Origin: Apostichopus japonicus
Taxonomy: Eukaryota > Echinodermata > Holothuroidea > Aspidochirotida > Stichopodidae
DNA length: 64,000 nucleotides
Direction of reading: 5' to 3'
Assembly: GCF_037975245.1 (NCBI RefSeq)
Contig: NC_092563.1
Span: 12,700,001-12,764,000, forward strand
Shown here: positions 61,934-64,000 of the stretch, one piece after another
Layout of the letters: each line of letters opens with the position of its first letter
Numbering within the stretch: position 1 is the stretch's first letter
Made by a program: the position numbers and the translations under genes
The notes under the pieces: model-generated
What the model was told of the DNA's origin: nothing
The model's input: the letters and a program-made list of their open reading frames with translations, nothing else
Databases searched by the model: none

Positions 61934-62072
61934 GGCATCCTCATCTCTTGCAAGTCAAGGACTTGGTTATGTACATTAAACTTAGTTGTACTTAGTTAAG
62001 ATATATATTAATAAAGTATAACTAAGTTAAATTTACAAAACAGAGTCCTTGACTGGCAGAGATGAAGATGCC
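61934..62072. mobile_element. 139-bp foldback (MITE-like) element
   Basis: The left arm GGCATCCTCATCTCTTGCAA GTCAAGGACT (61934-61963) is matched with few changes by the complement of 62044-62072. The loop side contains a second inverted pair (AACTTAGTT/AACTAAGTT). Almost the whole unit would fold into one hairpin. No clear target duplication. It abuts the tRNA-like sequence at 62103. Confidence 0.75.
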
Positions 62073-62102
62073 TTTCCGTGGTTGAGTGTATATACCAGTA
62101 GA

Positions 62103-62240
62103 ATCACTGTGGTCGAGTGGTACGGACTTGGGTCTGTGACACGAAGATCCGGTGTTCGATTCTTACCTACGCCTGATGAGTCCCAAAGGGACGAAACCGG
62201 TTGTGAAGTGAAATTTTTATGGTGTATTTATCTTTATTAA
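62103..62240 (+). mobile_element. tRNA-derived SINE-like unit with a hammerhead-like body
   Basis: A pol III A box (TGGTCGAGTGGT, 62110-62121) and B box (GGTGTTCGATTC, 62151-62162) lie at tRNA-like spacing (41 bases). Directly after comes CTGATGAG...CGAAAC (62173-62197), then a T-rich stretch and a (TA)n tract at 62252, as in SINEs that end in a simple repeat. The whole unit is about 140-150 bp. tRNA identity is not clear. No target duplication was found. Confidence 0.6.
62173..62197 (+). ncRNA. Hammerhead-ribozyme-like core
   Basis: CTGATGA (62173-62179), stem II GTCCC (62180-62184)/GGGAC (62188-62192) with an AAA loop, then GAAAC (62193-62197). This reproduces the conserved CUGAUGA-stem II-GAAA half of a hammerhead ribozyme almost exactly. 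Metazoan hammerheads are known in Penelope-like elements and in satellite or SINE-like repeats. The flanking CCGG (62149-62152) and CCGG (62197-62200) could pair as stem III, but the residue at the expected cleavage position would be G after U, which is not permissive. So cleavage activity is doubtful; the motif itself is clear. Confidence 0.6.
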
Positions 62241-62249
62241 TTTAATACG

Positions 62250-62251
<2 letters not shown>

Positions 62252-62281
<30 letters not shown>
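62252..62281. repeat. (TA)n microsatellite
   Basis: About 30 bases of alternating TA at the 3' side of the SINE-like unit, a plausible position for a SINE tail repeat. Confidence 0.9.
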
Positions 62282-62355
62282 CTTAAAAGTAATAATAGTG
62301 AAAGAATGATCCACTCTTTTTCCGAATGCAAACATGGGACAGGACTCACAGTTGG

Positions 62356-62502
62356 CAAAGCAGGAATACTGTTTTTATGTATTGAAATTTTCGGTCACCT
62401 GGGAACGTCTATATGTACATTTAACTCTAGTCATTGCTGAAGAAGGTTCCAGGGTGAACGACACTTTCAGTACGTAGCATAAAGATCAGTATTCCTGCTT
62501 TG
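62356..62502. repeat. 147-bp foldback with 16-bp perfect arms
   Basis: CAAAGCAGGAATACTG (62356-62371) and its exact complement (62487-62502). Between them, about 62436-62478, the words GCTGAAGAAGGTTCCAGGG and GTGAACGACACTTTCAGTAC resemble the CTGA(T/A)GA...CGAAAC tail motif in decayed form. Possibly the terminal part of a Penelope-like or related element. Confidence 0.65.
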
Positions 62503-63541
<1,039 letters not shown>

Positions 63542-64000
63542 GATATGCAGTCAGGTTAAGTTACAAATGAATTCAAACATTCCATTGCACCGTCCAATAT
63601 AAGAGAAACGACACGAAGATGCGAGTATCAATTCAAGCCTTTTAGGTTTGCTACTGTACTCCAAGTAAAGAGAACCTCAGTATTTCAGGAGGAGTTGATG
63701 TCTAATTCAATTCAAATTTATTTTCTGAAAGCAACGGTGATTACTTGAGGTTCTAAAGTCAAATTGGATATAACAATAGTTGATTTTCATAGGTAGTGAT
63801 AATGAGAAGATAGAAAAGACGGGGGAAAGGAAGAAACAGGTAAATACAGAGAGGGGCAAAACACCATCAAAACACAAATATAAGGTTCCTGCTAGTACAT
63901 TAGGTTCCAGTATGTTAGGAGGTATATGCTTACCGTCCAGGGTAACAAAGGAAATATGACACATGGTAGCAACAACTACGAAGACTTGACCTTAAACGTG
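63542..64000. other. No gene identified
   Basis: No exon or repeat family recognised at the window's end. Confidence 0.4.

Overview
This window looks like non-coding, repeat-rich nuclear DNA from a metazoan, probably a marine invertebrate. A deuterostome such as an echinoderm or hemichordate is my best guess, but I have no decisive marker. The evidence is AT-rich sequence with stops in all frames and no bacterial-style gene, long (TA)n, (AAT)n and poly-G/C tracts, minisatellites, tRNA-derived SINE heads, hAT-like elements with CAGGG or CAGGGGCG ends, and one broken transposase gene with GT-AG introns. No complete host gene can be read. Most open frames are short or lie in microsatellites.

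Layout: 1-9.8 kb is featureless apart from low-complexity tracts, an ACGGAT-rich block (5.46-5.8 kb) and a tRNA-like relic (7.2 kb, minus). From 9.8 to 16.5 kb there are three possible signal-peptide first exons. Two of them (near 10.9 and 16.3 kb) lie below clearly homologous upstream DNA carrying a CRE-like site, so this may be a decayed or divergent tandem family of secreted-protein genes. From 16.67 to 26.25 kb there is a nest of transposons: an outer hAT-like frame, a dimeric 137-bp tandem repeat, a 6.3-kb Ginger-like DNA transposon (18319-24614, CCGG target duplication) with a minus-strand integrase-type pseudogene, and a 577-bp non-autonomous element with a 9-bp target duplication.

From 26.3 to 56.8 kb the DNA is intergenic or intronic. 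It holds microsatellites, a 35-bp hairpin satellite (28.2-28.6 kb), a candidate TATA/first exon (29.86 kb), a tRNA-Lys-like SINE head (34.1 kb), a perfect hAT MITE (43.93-44.33 kb), degenerate tandem repeats (37.4, 48.4-48.9 kb), a hAT-like relic (49.8 kb) and a 46-bp minisatellite (52.5-53.1 kb). From 56.8 to 59.25 kb a 58-bp satellite is split by a 1952-bp TIR element, which is itself interrupted by a 436-bp element flanked by 12-bp direct repeats.

The last 4 kb holds a compact cluster: a foldback element, a tRNA-like pol III head directly followed by a hammerhead-ribozyme-like core, a second foldback, and a long (TA)n field. Nothing here forms an operon or pathway. The functional content is transposon biology, and the most notable items are the intron-containing Ginger-like element, the SINE/hammerhead cluster and the nested insertions that give relative ages.
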